Shown: piece after piece, positions 33,994 through 43,068 of the stretch
Numbering within the stretch: position 1 is the first letter of the stretch
Layout of the letters: every line of letters begins with the position of its first letter
Source: Escherichia sp. ESNIH1
Lineage (GTDB): Bacteria > Pseudomonadota > Gammaproteobacteria > Enterobacterales > Enterobacteriaceae
Direction of reading: 5' to 3'
Assembly (NCBI GenBank): GCA_002918705.1
Contig: PQKR01000001.1
Location: 62,001 to 126,000, forward strand
DNA length: 64,000 nucleotides
Translations under genes and position numbers: made by a program
Notes under the pieces: model-generated
What the model saw: only the letters and a program-made list of their open reading frames with translations
Told to the model about the DNA's origin: nothing
Database searches by the model: none

Positions 33994-34075
33994 GCCGGGT
34001 AAGGCGAAGCCGCCACCCGGCGTAACGATGCTGACATAACGTCCAGCGGCGCTGCGCTTGCCGGGCCTACAAACG
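33991..34075. repeat. REP/BIME element after fhlA
   Basis: Two inverted REP units, GTAGGCCGGGTAAGG ... CCACCCGGCG and CGGCGCTGCG ... CCGGGCCTAC. The left unit begins at the fhlA stop codon. Confidence 0.88.
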
Positions 34076-34090
34076 CGTGCACCGGCAATA

Positions 34091-34435
34091 TTATTTTTTA
34101 CGCTGATACTTCTCCGGCAGCGGCGGCACCGGGCGCTTATCGTCAATCAGATGGCGCACGGTGAGGATCGGGTGGTGCCACAGCATACGCGGCCCGGCCC
34201 AGCGCATAATCTGCTTCATCTCTTCCCGCTTCGCCGGCTGGTAGCAGTGCACTGGGCACTGCTTACAGGCCGGTTTCTCTTCGCCAAATACGCATTTATC
34301 CAGCCGTTTTTCCGCATAGGCAAAGAGTGCCTCGTAGTGCCCCTCTTCCGCAGAGGCCGCGGGCGCACCGCGCTGATAGAGGGCGATCATCCTGCGGATA
34401 GTGAGTTTTTCACGGGCGATGCGAGGGCCAGCCAT
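34091..34435 (-). CDS. ygbA: YgbA, nitrosative-stress-induced protein
   Basis: A small cysteine-containing protein of the 'nitrous oxide-stimulated promoter' family; its biochemical role is unknown, though E. coli ygbA belongs to the NsrR regulon. The 114 residues have four cysteines, including CKQCPVHC, which could bind a metal or cluster. It is convergent with fhlA across the REP element, as in E. coli. An NsrR-like inverted repeat lies just upstream. Confidence 0.9.
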   Translation of the reverse strand: MAGPRIAREKLTIRRMIALYQRGAPAASAEEGHYEALFAYAEKRLDKCVFGEEKPACKQCPVHCYQPAKREEMKQIMRWAGPRMLWHHPILTVRHLIDDKRPVPPLPEKYQRKK

Positions 34436-34457
34436 AGAAGACGCTCCGGGAGGAGAA

Positions 34458-34480
34458 AAGAGGTATCCATATTACATCTT
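34458..34480 (-). promoter_or_regulatory. Candidate NsrR operator upstream of ygbA
   Basis: An 11-1-11 inverted repeat: reverse strand AAGATGTAATA, a single base, then GGATACCTCTT. The half-site AAGATGTA is close to the NsrR half-site AAGATGYA. It lies about 23-45 bases upstream of the ygbA start. Confidence 0.65.
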
Positions 34481-34573
34481 CTTTATTATGGGCTCAAAGA
34501 GTTCAGATTGTTCTGTCCTGCAGAGTTAAAAACGTCAACTATACTCAAACTTCATCACAACAAAGGAGGATGT

Positions 34574-34810
34574 ATGGTTAATAAAAGTGAAATCCGTGAA
34601 CACGCTCAGGTTATTGCTAGCTGTGGTACCCACGTTGGCACCGTTGACCATCTCGAAGGCGAAGACAAAATCAAACTGGCTAAAAGTGATTCGGCTTCCG
34701 GCGGTGTGCACCACTATATCCCTCTGAGCTGGGTAGAAAAAGTTGACGGTAACAACGTGGTTCTTAATAAGAACTCGGAAGAGGTAAAATCTTCCTGGCA
34801 GACCGCGTAA
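34574..34810 (+). CDS. DUF2171 domain protein
   Basis: A 78-residue protein (MVNKSEIREHAQVIAS ...) of the DUF2171 family. These are small PRC-barrel-like cytoplasmic proteins of unknown function that are often associated with stress. The start has a near-ideal ribosome site (AAAGGAGGA). It is the second half of a longer frame open to the left, but the ribosome site and family start decide 34574. No partner gene is evident. Confidence 0.85.
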   Translation: MVNKSEIREHAQVIASCGTHVGTVDHLEGEDKIKLAKSDSASGGVHHYIPLSWVEKVDGNNVVLNKNSEEVKSSWQTA

Positions 34811-35045
34811 TTGCAGTTTCTGCGCCGTTTGGGTCTCCGGCCTGAGCGGCGCGCTCTATTCCTGGCTCCCTTCTCTTTACCCTCGAAACAGTCCCTCCTG
34901 TCAACCATCTGTTTTTAAAAGATAAACAGTTCCGCTTTTTTTGTGACGAAACTTTACAAATAAAGGATAATTTGAGAAAAGTATTAGTCAGCCCGCGCAT
35001 TACGCGGCATAGTGAAGAGCACAAAGCGCTGGGTGAGGATAGAGA

Positions 35046-36317
35046 ATGTTTTCTTTTGTCGCCAGACAGGCGATTTTTGATGAAAATTTGCAGACGTTTG
35101 GCTACGAGCTCCTGTTTCGGGACAGTATGGCTAACCGTTTTCCCAACGTTTCACCTGAACATGCAACGGCCCAGCTCATTGAAGAGCAATTTTTTGGCGC
35201 GCCTGGCGATAGCCAGAAAGAGTCGGGCACGGTGTTCGTTAACTTTCCCTATGAACTGCTGCTGCAGGGGCTGGCAGAGACGCTCCCGAAAGATCGCGTC
35301 GTCATTGAAATCCTTGAAACCGCCGAGCCGACCAGCGCGCTGCTCGCCACCATTAAGCGGCTGCATCAGCAAGGATTTCGCGTGGCGCTGGATGATTTTT
35401 CCCTGAGCGCCGACTGGGATAGCTTTATTCCCTTTATCAGCATTATTAAATTCGATATTCGAGAAAATAGCTGGCCGCAAATTCAGGACTACCTGCTGTG
35501 CCGCGAGGAGCTGCTGAAAAATACCCTGCTGCTGGCGGAAAAGATCGAAACCTTCGACGAGTACGAGCTATTTAAAAATGCCGGCTTTACCCTTTTTCAG
35601 GGTTATTTCTTTAGCAAGCCGGTGGTCTACAAAAGTAATAAGCTGGTGCAGAACCATATCGTCTCTCTGAACCTGATTCAGGAGGTGAATTCCGACGCGC
35701 CCAATCTGCAGCGTATTGAAGATCTGCTTAAGCACGACGTCGCCCTCTCCTATAAAGTGATGCGCTATGCGCAGAATATTCTCTATAACACCCGGGGCAT
35801 TAAGGGGACGCGTAGCCACTCGCTTAAGGATATTGTGGTTTACCTGGGTGCTAAAGAGCTACGCCGCTTTGTGCTGGTGACCTGCCTCAGCTCGATGAAA
35901 AACGTTAAAACCAATGAAACCTACTATCAAAGCCTGATCCGCGCCAAGTTTTGCGAGCTGGCGGCGGCTCGCCTGCGCGGCAGGGTCTCGGCTAACGATG
36001 CCTTCATGGTAGGACTCTTCTCGCTGCTGGATGCCGTGTTTGAGATCCCGCTGGAGGAGCTGATTGGTCAGGTAGTGATCTCTCAGGACGTTCGTATGGC
36101 CCTGCAGCAGCACCGAGGCCTGCTGCACCAGTTTGTTGGCCTGGCGCAGCTATACGAACAGCGGAAGTGGGAAGAGGCCAGCCAGCAGGCTTACCGGCTG
36201 GGGCTCACCCGCGGGATGGTGGCTGAGATGATGTCCTCAGCCACCCAGTGGGCCGATGAGATGCCGGTCAACGCTCCGCTGAAGGCCAGCCCGCCAAAGC
36301 GCGTCCGCGTCCGCTAA
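35046..36317 (+). CDS. EAL-HDOD domain protein (YuxH-like)
   Basis: A 423-residue two-domain protein: EAL-like part (about 1-200) and HDOD-like part (about 200-400). The EAL signature reads ELLFR at residues 21-25, as is usual in EAL-HDOD proteins. Several catalytic positions are kept (VIEILETAEP, LDDF, IKFDIR, EKIET, FQGYFFSKP), so cyclic-di-GMP binding or weak hydrolysis cannot be excluded. The HDOD half suggests signalling rather than metabolism. Its last four bases overlap the convergent carboxylase gene. Confidence 0.88.
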   Translation: MFSFVARQAIFDENLQTFGYELLFRDSMANRFPNVSPEHATAQLIEEQFFGAPGDSQKESGTVFVNFPYELLLQGLAETLPKDRVVIEILETAEPTSALLATIKRLHQQGFRVALDDFSLSADWDSFIPFISIIKFDIRENSWPQIQDYLLCREELLKNTLLLAEKIETFDEYELFKNAGFTLFQGYFFSKPVVYKSNKLVQNHIVSLNLIQEVNSDAPNLQRIEDLLKHDVALSYKVMRYAQNILYNTRGIKGTRSHSLKDIVVYLGAKELRRFVLVTCLSSMKNVKTNETYYQSLIRAKFCELAAARLRGRVSANDAFMVGLFSLLDAVFEIPLEELIGQVVISQDVRMALQQHRGLLHQFVGLAQLYEQRKWEEASQQAYRLGLTRGMVAEMMSSATQWADEMPVNAPLKASPPKRVRVR

Positions 36318-39300
36318 GCCACGGCGCGCTCGGCGTTAACCACCGCCACGCACTGCCCGGCCCGCACCGACGATCCCGGCTGTACCCGGACCTGGTCCAC
36401 GATGCCATCGCAGGTGGCCCGCAACGGGATCTCCATCTTCATCGACTCCAGGATCACCATCACGTCCCCCTCTTTCACCCTGTCGCCCGGCTTGACCAGT
36501 ACCTGCCAGAGATTACCGGCAATGGGGCTGTCGATGCCACGCTGACCCGCCTGCAGCGGCGCATCGTCGCCAACGTCCGGCATAGCGTCGTTACTGTCAA
36601 AGTGCGCCTGACCGGAGGCCACCCAGCGCTCTCTTTCGGCATTAAACGCCGCCTGCTGATGGGTACGGAAAGCCTCAATGCTGGTCGCCTCCTCGGCCAG
36701 AAACTGCTGGTACTCCGCCAGCCGCAGCGTGCTCTGCTCAATGCGCAGCGGATAGCGCCCCAGCGGGAAGTCGCGACGAATGGTCAGCAGCTCCTCGGCG
36801 GAGACCGGGTAGAAACGGATCTGGTCAAAGAAGCGCAGCAGCCACGGCTTGCCGCCGAAATCCTTGACCGCATGATAGCGATTCCACATCTGCAGCGTAC
36901 GTCCGACGAACTGGTAGCCTCCCGGCCCCTCCATGCCGTAGACGCAGAGGTACGCCCCGCCGATACCCACCGAGTTCTCCGCCGTCCAGGTGCGCGCTGG
37001 ATTATATTTGGTGGTCACCAGCCGATGGCGCGGATCGAGCGGTGTTGCCACCGGCGCGCCGAGATAGACATCCCCCAGCCCCATGACCAGATAGCTGGCG
37101 TCAAATACCGTGCGGTAGACCTCGTCGATATTACCGAGATCGTTAATGCGACGAATAAACTCGAGGTTGCTCGGACACCAGGGGGCATCCCGGCGCACGG
37201 TGGTCATGTACTTATCGATGGCTTTCTGGCACGCCGGATCGTCCCACGACAGCGGCAGCCAGACGACGCGCGACGGCACCTGCAGATCCTCCTGCTGGCA
37301 TACCGACTGCCACACTTCACGCACGATTGCCAGCAGGTGCGACAGCGTCAGCGCCTCTGGCTGATAGTGCACCTGTAACGAGCGGATGCCCGGCGTCAGG
37401 TCGATTACTCCGTCGAGCGCCAGCGCCTCCAGGGCCTGCATCAGAGCGTGGCCGCGAAAGCGCAGAACCAGATCCAGCTCGGCATCGCCAATCTCCAGCA
37501 GCAGATGGGTATCGCCGGAGAGGCGCGCCACCAGCCGCTTGTCCGCCGCGCCGGTCTCCATCACTACCGGAGAGCTGAGCGGCTGCATCTGCCAGTTGAT
37601 TGCCACCGGCTGCAGGCTCGCCAGCTCCTGGCTGCGCCCCTGCGCCAGCAGGCGGGCAGTGGCGATATCCACCGGCACGAAGCGCACCCGATCCCCGGCG
37701 TTAAGCTGGCCAAGCTGCCAGAGATCCGCCTCGATGACCGTCACCGGGCAGACGAAGCCGCCGAGGCTCGGACCGTCCGGGCCCAGGATCACCGGCATGT
37801 CGCCGGTAAAGTCCACCGCGCCGATGGCGTAGGGGTTATCATGAATATTCGAAGGATGCAGACCCGCCTCGCCACCGCTGTCGCGCGCCCACTCCGGTTT
37901 CGGGCCAATCAGGCGTACGCCGGTGCGGCTGGAGTTGAAGTGCACCTCCCACTCGGTAGCAAAAAAGGTGGGGATCCACTCGGGCGTAAAGTACTCCGGC
38001 GCACCGTGTGGGCCGTAGATCACCCGCAGCTCGCGCACCGCCCCAAGGGTCGTGTGCAGCGACGCAGGCAGAGCCGCACCACAGCTGGCGTCGTTTAACG
38101 GCGTCAGGTGCAGCACGTCCCCGGTACGCAGAGCGCGCCCGGCGTGGCCGCCAAACTGACCGAGGGTAAAGGTGCTCTTGCTGCCAAGATAGTCCGGCAC
38201 GTCGAGGCCGCCGCGCAGGCAGAGGTAGCTGCGCACGCCTGCTTCCAGGATATCCCCCAGCTTCATCGTCATACCGGCGCGAATGAGGAAGGTACGGTTC
38301 ATTGCCTGCGGCTGGCCGTCCAGCTCAACCTGGATTGCTGCGCCGGTGACCACCGCCACCGCATCGGTATTAAACTTCAGGGTCGGGCCGCTGACGGTGA
38401 TCTCCAGCCCCGCCGCGTCGTCGGCGTTGCCCAGCAGGCGGTTGCCAAGGCGCAGGGCGCGATCGTCCATCGGCCCTGATGGCGGCACGCCTACCGCCCA
38501 GTAGCCCTGCCGTCCCGGATAGTCCTGCACCGTAGTTTGCGTCCCGGCGCTGACCACCTCCAGCGTTGCCGCCTGGTAGCTCAGGCTCTCAAGGCAGCGG
38601 GTCCACGGCTGGCCGCTGGCAAAGGGCGCGTCGCGCAAAATCTGCCGCAGGTACTGGCGGTTGGTTTCGACGCCGTAGAGGCGCGTCTCATTCAGGGCGC
38701 GATCCAGCCGATCGATCGCCTCGTCACGGGTGTCAGCATAGGTAATGATCTTAGCCAGCAGCGGATCGAAGAACGGCGGCACCTCACAGCCGGACTCTAC
38801 CCAGCTGTCGATGCGCAGCGTAATGCGATCCTGCTCCGGGAAGCTAACGTTAGTCAGCAGGCCCGGCGAGGGCTGGAACTGGCGGCCCGGATCCTCGGCA
38901 TAAACGCGAGCCTGAATCGCATGGCCGCACGGGCTTAACCCCGCAGCGATCTCTGCCAGCGGAGGCAGATCGCCCGCTGCCAGCGCGATCATCATCTGAA
39001 CCAGATCCACGCCCCACACCTGCTCGGTGACGCCATGCTCCACCTGTAGCCGGGTGTTGACCTCCAGGAAGTAGAACTGCTGCGCGCTGCTGTCGTAGAC
39101 AAACTCCACCGTCCCGGCGCTGCGGTAGCTCACCGCCTTGCCCAGCTCGATGGACGCCTGGCAGAGCGCCTCGGCCATTCCCGCAGGCAGCGCGGTGGCA
39201 GGGGTCTCCTCCAGCACCTTCTGGTTACGCCGCTGCACCGAACAGTCGCGCACGCCGAGGGCAATCACCTCCCCTGCGCCATCGCCAAAGATCTGCACCT

Positions 39301-39925
39301 CCAGATGGCGAGCGCGCTCAATGTACTTCTCGATAAAGACGCCTGCGTCGCTGAAGTTGTTTTTCCCCAGCCGCTGCACCGCATCGAAGGCTTCCGCCAG
39401 CTCCGCCGGGCTATAGCAGACGCGCATCCCGATGCCGCCGCCACCCGCCGTGCTCTTGAGCATCACCGGATAGCCGACGCTCTCTGCCGCAGCCAGCGCT
39501 TCCGCGACGTCGGCCAGCAGCTCGGTGCCCTCCAGCAGCGGCACGCCGTGGCTTTTTGCCAGCGCGCGAGCGGTATGCTTCAGACCAAAAATGCGCAGCT
39601 GCTCAGGAGTGGGGCCAACGAAGGCGATCCCGGCGGCCTCGCACGCCTCGGCGAAAGCGGCGTTTTCCGACAGGAAGCCGTAGCCGGGGTGGATGGCCTG
39701 CGCCCCGCTCTCCTGGGCGGCGGCGAGGATCTTATCTACCTGCAGATAGGTTTGCGCCGCCGGACCTTCGCCCAGGCTAATCGCCTCGTCGGCCTGGCGA
39801 ATATGCAGGCTGCTGGCGTCGGACTCCGACCAGACCGCGACCCCTTTCACGTTCATTTCCCGCAGGGTGCGCAGAATACGGCAGGCGATAGCACCCCGGT
39901 TAGCGATAAGTAATTTTGTAAACAT
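36314..39925 (-). CDS. Biotin-dependent guanidine carboxylase (urea carboxylase family)
   Basis: A 1203-residue enzyme of the urea carboxylase family. N-terminal biotin carboxylase (about 1-450: KSTAGGGGIGMR ATP loop, EVNTRLQVEH); a KipA/KipI-like carboxyltransferase region (about 460-1050); and a C-terminal biotin-carrier domain with SMKM, Lys1163. Operon context (guanidine-I riboswitch, DUF1989 pair, ABC importer) indicates guanidine rather than urea as substrate. It is preceded by a 156-base gap with a hairpin and only a weak ribosome site. No allophanate hydrolase gene follows. Substrate assignment is inference from context; the family call is firm. Confidence 0.88.
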   Translation of the reverse strand: MFTKLLIANRGAIACRILRTLREMNVKGVAVWSESDASSLHIRQADEAISLGEGPAAQTYLQVDKILAAAQESGAQAIHPGYGFLSENAAFAEACEAAGIAFVGPTPEQLRIFGLKHTARALAKSHGVPLLEGTELLADVAEALAAAESVGYPVMLKSTAGGGGIGMRVCYSPAELAEAFDAVQRLGKNNFSDAGVFIEKYIERARHLEVQIFGDGAGEVIALGVRDCSVQRRNQKVLEETPATALPAGMAEALCQASIELGKAVSYRSAGTVEFVYDSSAQQFYFLEVNTRLQVEHGVTEQVWGVDLVQMMIALAAGDLPPLAEIAAGLSPCGHAIQARVYAEDPGRQFQPSPGLLTNVSFPEQDRITLRIDSWVESGCEVPPFFDPLLAKIITYADTRDEAIDRLDRALNETRLYGVETNRQYLRQILRDAPFASGQPWTRCLESLSYQAATLEVVSAGTQTTVQDYPGRQGYWAVGVPPSGPMDDRALRLGNRLLGNADDAAGLEITVSGPTLKFNTDAVAVVTGAAIQVELDGQPQAMNRTFLIRAGMTMKLGDILEAGVRSYLCLRGGLDVPDYLGSKSTFTLGQFGGHAGRALRTGDVLHLTPLNDASCGAALPASLHTTLGAVRELRVIYGPHGAPEYFTPEWIPTFFATEWEVHFNSSRTGVRLIGPKPEWARDSGGEAGLHPSNIHDNPYAIGAVDFTGDMPVILGPDGPSLGGFVCPVTVIEADLWQLGQLNAGDRVRFVPVDIATARLLAQGRSQELASLQPVAINWQMQPLSSPVVMETGAADKRLVARLSGDTHLLLEIGDAELDLVLRFRGHALMQALEALALDGVIDLTPGIRSLQVHYQPEALTLSHLLAIVREVWQSVCQQEDLQVPSRVVWLPLSWDDPACQKAIDKYMTTVRRDAPWCPSNLEFIRRINDLGNIDEVYRTVFDASYLVMGLGDVYLGAPVATPLDPRHRLVTTKYNPARTWTAENSVGIGGAYLCVYGMEGPGGYQFVGRTLQMWNRYHAVKDFGGKPWLLRFFDQIRFYPVSAEELLTIRRDFPLGRYPLRIEQSTLRLAEYQQFLAEEATSIEAFRTHQQAAFNAERERWVASGQAHFDSNDAMPDVGDDAPLQAGQRGIDSPIAGNLWQVLVKPGDRVKEGDVMVILESMKMEIPLRATCDGIVDQVRVQPGSSVRAGQCVAVVNAERAVA

Positions 39926-39943
39926 GATCCAGACCCGAACCGT

Positions 39944-39959
39944 GGCGGGTCGTCCCGCC
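39944..39959 (-). promoter_or_regulatory. Hairpin upstream of the carboxylase gene
   Basis: Perfect 6-bp stem GGCGGG/CCCGCC with a 4-base loop, ending about 20 bases before the carboxylase start codon, in a 156-base operon gap. It may affect translation or message stability; function unproven. Confidence 0.45.
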
Positions 39960-40081
39960 GGGAATAATCTCGCCGCCTGGTCGTCCAGGGGGAAAAGGCT
40001 GTTACTGCTGTGGCTTATTGTCCAGCGTCAGGCGTCCGGCCCGTACCGCAAACAGGCGGTAGAGGACGAGGCGCAGGCGGC

Positions 40082-40717
40082 TCAGTTCCATACCAGCACC
40101 TCCGCCGGGGTCGGGTTCCAGCCGTTGCACGGGTTGTTGAGCTGCGGGCAGTTGGAGATCAGCACGATGACGTTGCACTCCGCCCGCAGCTCAACGTACT
40201 TACCCGCGGCGGAGATGCCATCTTCAAAGGTCAGCCCACCCTCTGGCGTCACCGGCACGTTCATAAAGAAGTTGATGTTCGCCCCGATGTCGCGCTTGTG
40301 CAGACGGCCATCGTGCAGGCAGGCGCAGAGAAAGTTATCCCGGCAGCTGTGCATGTAGCGCTTGTCGAGGGCGTAGCGCACGGTGTTGCTCTCCTGGGCG
40401 CAGGCTCCGCCGAGGGTGTCATGGCGGCCGCAGGTATCGGCCACGATGGTCAGTAGCGGATTGCCCAGCCCGGACCAGAGCACGCTGCCGGTGGTCAGGT
40501 AGGCATTGTTCTGGCGGCGCAGGGTGCGCTGGGGATCGTAGCGCTCGCGCGGGTTATCGGCGTTATAGAACAGGGTATCGATGGCCTGGTTGCCCTCGAG
40601 ATCGTGCAGGCGCAGGGTCTGCCCCTTTTTCACTTCAAACAGATAGTGCTCACCCGCCGGAATGGTATGGCGGAATACCGCCTCTGCCGGATGTTTTTGG
40701 CTTTCAACAAGAGACAT
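40082..40717 (-). CDS. DUF1989 protein, probable carboxyguanidine deiminase subunit (UAAP2 type)
   Basis: A 211-residue protein of the urea carboxylase-associated family (DUF1989). It shares with its 242-residue neighbour the core GxxxRLxDxEG ... [13 protein letters not shown] pattern, with Cys-Gly-Arg-His-Asp suited to a metal or hydrolase site. Members of this pair (called CgdA/CgdB) have been described as a heteromeric deiminase turning carboxyguanidine into allophanate. It lies 11 bases downstream of its partner. Which of the two is CgdA or CgdB I leave open. Confidence 0.85.
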   Translation of the reverse strand: MSLVESQKHPAEAVFRHTIPAGEHYLFEVKKGQTLRLHDLEGNQAIDTLFYNADNPRERYDPQRTLRRQNNAYLTTGSVLWSGLGNPLLTIVADTCGRHDTLGGACAQESNTVRYALDKRYMHSCRDNFLCACLHDGRLHKRDIGANINFFMNVPVTPEGGLTFEDGISAAGKYVELRAECNVIVLISNCPQLNNPCNGWNPTPAEVLVWN

Positions 40718-40728
40718 TTTTCGGCTCC

Positions 40729-41457
40729 TTACAGGGCAAACAGCTGAGTGTTGGTAAAAGCGCGACCGTTCTCAGGACGGGTCAGCAGCGCGTTAACGGC
40801 GGCCTCGTTATTGGTGGCCTCGAACCAGCTCAGCGCCACCGGACGCGGGGCGTATTCAGGCTGCGGATCCATCGGGTGTGGCAGCGCGGTCAGTACGAGC
40901 AGCGTGTCCATCGGGGCATACAGCTCGACATAGCTGCCCGGCTTTGAAAAACCGCTGTGGAAGGTAAACGCCCCCTGCTCGTCGACGCTGACCTTGCTGA
41001 AGAAATTCACTACCATCAGCAGATCCTCAAGATTGAGATCCCATTTGCCCATCTCCACCAGCAGGTTATCCATGCCGTTGCGGTAGAAGCCGTTGCGCAG
41101 CTCCTGATAGCGACCCTGACCATACTTCTCAGCGGTCTCCTCGGCGTTCAGCACCCCACCAAAGGGATCGTGCCAGCCGCAGGTATCCGCCACGATGCCC
41201 GCCAGCACGCGGCCCATGTCGGAGTAGAAGCAGTGCCCGGCGGTGAGCCTGGCGGTGTGCTGGCCCTTGAGGGTATCCGGCAGGTTCAGGCGCTCGCTCT
41301 TTTCGTGAGCGTTGAGCATCATCATGCTGACGTTCGCCCCGCCCTCGCTGTCGGTGAGGCGCAGGATCTGCCCACGCTTGAGAATAAAAGAGGCGTGACC
41401 GCCGCCGGGGACGGTCTCCTCGCGAATGGCGGTGGAGGTATGCAGGGATTGCGTCAT
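40729..41457 (-). CDS. DUF1989 protein, probable carboxyguanidine deiminase subunit (UAAP1 type)
   Basis: A 242-residue paralogue of the next gene, with [14 protein letters not shown] in place of [14 protein letters not shown]. It would form the deiminase together with that protein. It follows the ABC transporter ATPase gene by four bases, so import and conversion are produced together. The family is also annotated 'urea amidolyase-associated protein', which reflects neighbourhood rather than activity. Confidence 0.85.
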   Translation of the reverse strand: MTQSLHTSTAIREETVPGGGHASFILKRGQILRLTDSEGGANVSMMMLNAHEKSERLNLPDTLKGQHTARLTAGHCFYSDMGRVLAGIVADTCGWHDPFGGVLNAEETAEKYGQGRYQELRNGFYRNGMDNLLVEMGKWDLNLEDLLMVVNFFSKVSVDEQGAFTFHSGFSKPGSYVELYAPMDTLLVLTALPHPMDPQPEYAPRPVALSWFEATNNEAAVNALLTRPENGRAFTNTQLFAL

Positions 41458-41461
41458 CGAG

Positions 41462-42238
41462 TTAGCTCCTTAAAGAAATGACGTTGGCGGGCGGCGGGGT
41501 CATCACCTCCGCCATGCGCGCCTCGTTCAGCGGGATGTCGTAGGTAATGCGCGCTCCGTAAGCGTTCGGCTCGTGGGGGTCGATGCGCACCTTGTCAAAC
41601 ACCAGCAGACGCGTGCCGAGGTTGAACCCCTCGGAGAGATCGTGGGTAACCATAAAGACGGTCATCCGGGTTTCGCTCCACAGCTGGAGCAGCAGGGCGT
41701 GCATGTCCTTGCGGATGCCCGGATCGAGCGCGCCGAACGGCTCATCCAGCAGCAGCACCCGCGGCTGCATAATGAAGGCCTGGGCGATGGCTAACCGCTG
41801 CTGCATCCCGCCCGAGAGCTGGGCCGGATACCTGGTCAGGGCATGGCCAAGGCCCACCTTCTCCAGCATCTGGGCCGCCTGCTCGCGGGCGGCTTTCTTA
41901 CGCCTGCCGAACAGGCGCCCCAGCAGCGGACTGGTGGGGAGCTCGAGGCCGATGGCAACATTATCCAGCACGTTAAGGTGTGGAAAGACCGAGTAGCGCT
42001 GAAATACTACGCCGCGGCTGCGATCCGGCTCGGCCGCCAGCGGCTGGCCGTCGAGGGTAATGCTGCCCCGCGTGGGGCGCTCCTGGCCCAGCAGCAGACG
42101 CAGGAAGGTCGATTTGCCGCAGCCGGACGCGCCGACCATCGAGCAAAACTCCCCCTGCTGGATTTGCAGGTTAACGCGCTCCAGCACCACGTGGTTGCCA
42201 TACTCTTGCCAGATGTTGTTGATATCGATAAAGCTCAT
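41462..42238 (-). CDS. ABC transporter ATPase (probable guanidine importer)
   Basis: A 258-residue nucleotide-binding subunit of the nitrate/sulfonate/taurine class. It has Walker A GASGCGKSTF, the LSGGMQQRLAIAQA signature, Walker B LLLDEPFGALD and the switch histidine in VMVTH-type context (FMVTHDL). It overlaps the permease gene by four bases. Guanidine as substrate is inferred from the riboswitch upstream. Confidence 0.92.
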   Translation of the reverse strand: MSFIDINNIWQEYGNHVVLERVNLQIQQGEFCSMVGASGCGKSTFLRLLLGQERPTRGSITLDGQPLAAEPDRSRGVVFQRYSVFPHLNVLDNVAIGLELPTSPLLGRLFGRRKKAAREQAAQMLEKVGLGHALTRYPAQLSGGMQQRLAIAQAFIMQPRVLLLDEPFGALDPGIRKDMHALLLQLWSETRMTVFMVTHDLSEGFNLGTRLLVFDKVRIDPHEPNAYGARITYDIPLNEARMAEVMTPPPANVISLRS

Positions 42239-43050
42239 GCCTTCCCTCCTTCCGCCCAGGGAAAACAGGTTCTATGCAGCGCCCGCAGCGCCAGATCCAT
42301 CAGCCAGGCCAGCAGGGTGATCCAGACGACGTACGGAATGATGACGTCCATCGCCATATAGCGGCGGACCAGAAAGATGCGGTAGCCCAGCCCGGCGGTG
42401 GATGAGATCGCCTCGGCGGAGATCAGGAACAGCCACGCGGATCCGAGCAGCAGCCGCAGGGAGGTGAGTAGCCGCGAGAGCAGCTGCGGCAGCACAACGC
42501 GCAGTACCAGCGTCCAGCTGCTGGCACCCAGCGTCTGGGCCTTGATCAGGATCTCCGGCGGGATCTCTCGCGCCCGGTGCTCGAGATCGCGGGCCAGCAT
42601 CGGCGTGATGCCGATAACGATCAGCACGATCTTTGACAGCTCGTCGAGGCCGAAAACAATGAACAGCACCGGCAGGATCGCCAGAGGGGGGATCATCGAC
42701 AGCACGGTCATCAGCGGCGACAGCGAGGCCCGCCACATCGGGAAGACCCCGGCGGTGATGCCGATGCACAGCCCAATCAGCGAGGCGATAACCAGCCCGG
42801 TGAGCAGGCGCGCCAGGCTCACCAGGGTATCCAGCCAGAAGAGGTAGTCGCCGCTGCGCCTGTCCGGGGTAAAGGCCATCCGGTCGATGGCGGCCAACAT
42901 GCCGTCGAGGCCCGGCAGCAGCTTGTCATGCGGATTGGCCTCAAGGCGCACCGCGGAGCCAAGAAAGTAGGCCGCCAGCAGCAGGACAAACGGCAGCAGC
43001 ACCAGCATAAGGCGCATACCAGGCTGTGGGTGGCGGTTAATTTGTCGCAT
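42235..43050 (-). CDS. ABC transporter permease (probable guanidine importer)
   Basis: A 271-residue inner-membrane permease of the SsuC/TauC class with about six hydrophobic helices. The EAA-type loop falls around LIKAQTLGASSWTLVLRVVL. It starts 18 bases after the binding-protein gene and overlaps the ATPase gene. One permease gene implies a homodimer in the membrane. Confidence 0.92.
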   Translation of the reverse strand: MRQINRHPQPGMRLMLVLLPFVLLLAAYFLGSAVRLEANPHDKLLPGLDGMLAAIDRMAFTPDRRSGDYLFWLDTLVSLARLLTGLVIASLIGLCIGITAGVFPMWRASLSPLMTVLSMIPPLAILPVLFIVFGLDELSKIVLIVIGITPMLARDLEHRAREIPPEILIKAQTLGASSWTLVLRVVLPQLLSRLLTSLRLLLGSAWLFLISAEAISSTAGLGYRIFLVRRYMAMDVIIPYVVWITLLAWLMDLALRALHRTCFPWAEGGKA

Positions 43051-43068
43051 GCACAGGCTCCGTTAGTC

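Noticed and set aside
34058-34573. Possible longer N-terminus for the DUF2171 protein
   Set aside because: The extension runs through ygbA and its operator on the other strand; AAAGGAGGA at 34562-34570 fixes the start at 34574.
39998-40092. 29-codon frame starting inside the end of the DUF1989 gene
   Set aside because: It begins at an overlapping ATG and could be coupled, but its arginine/leucine composition looks like random GC-rich sequence and no family is recognisable.
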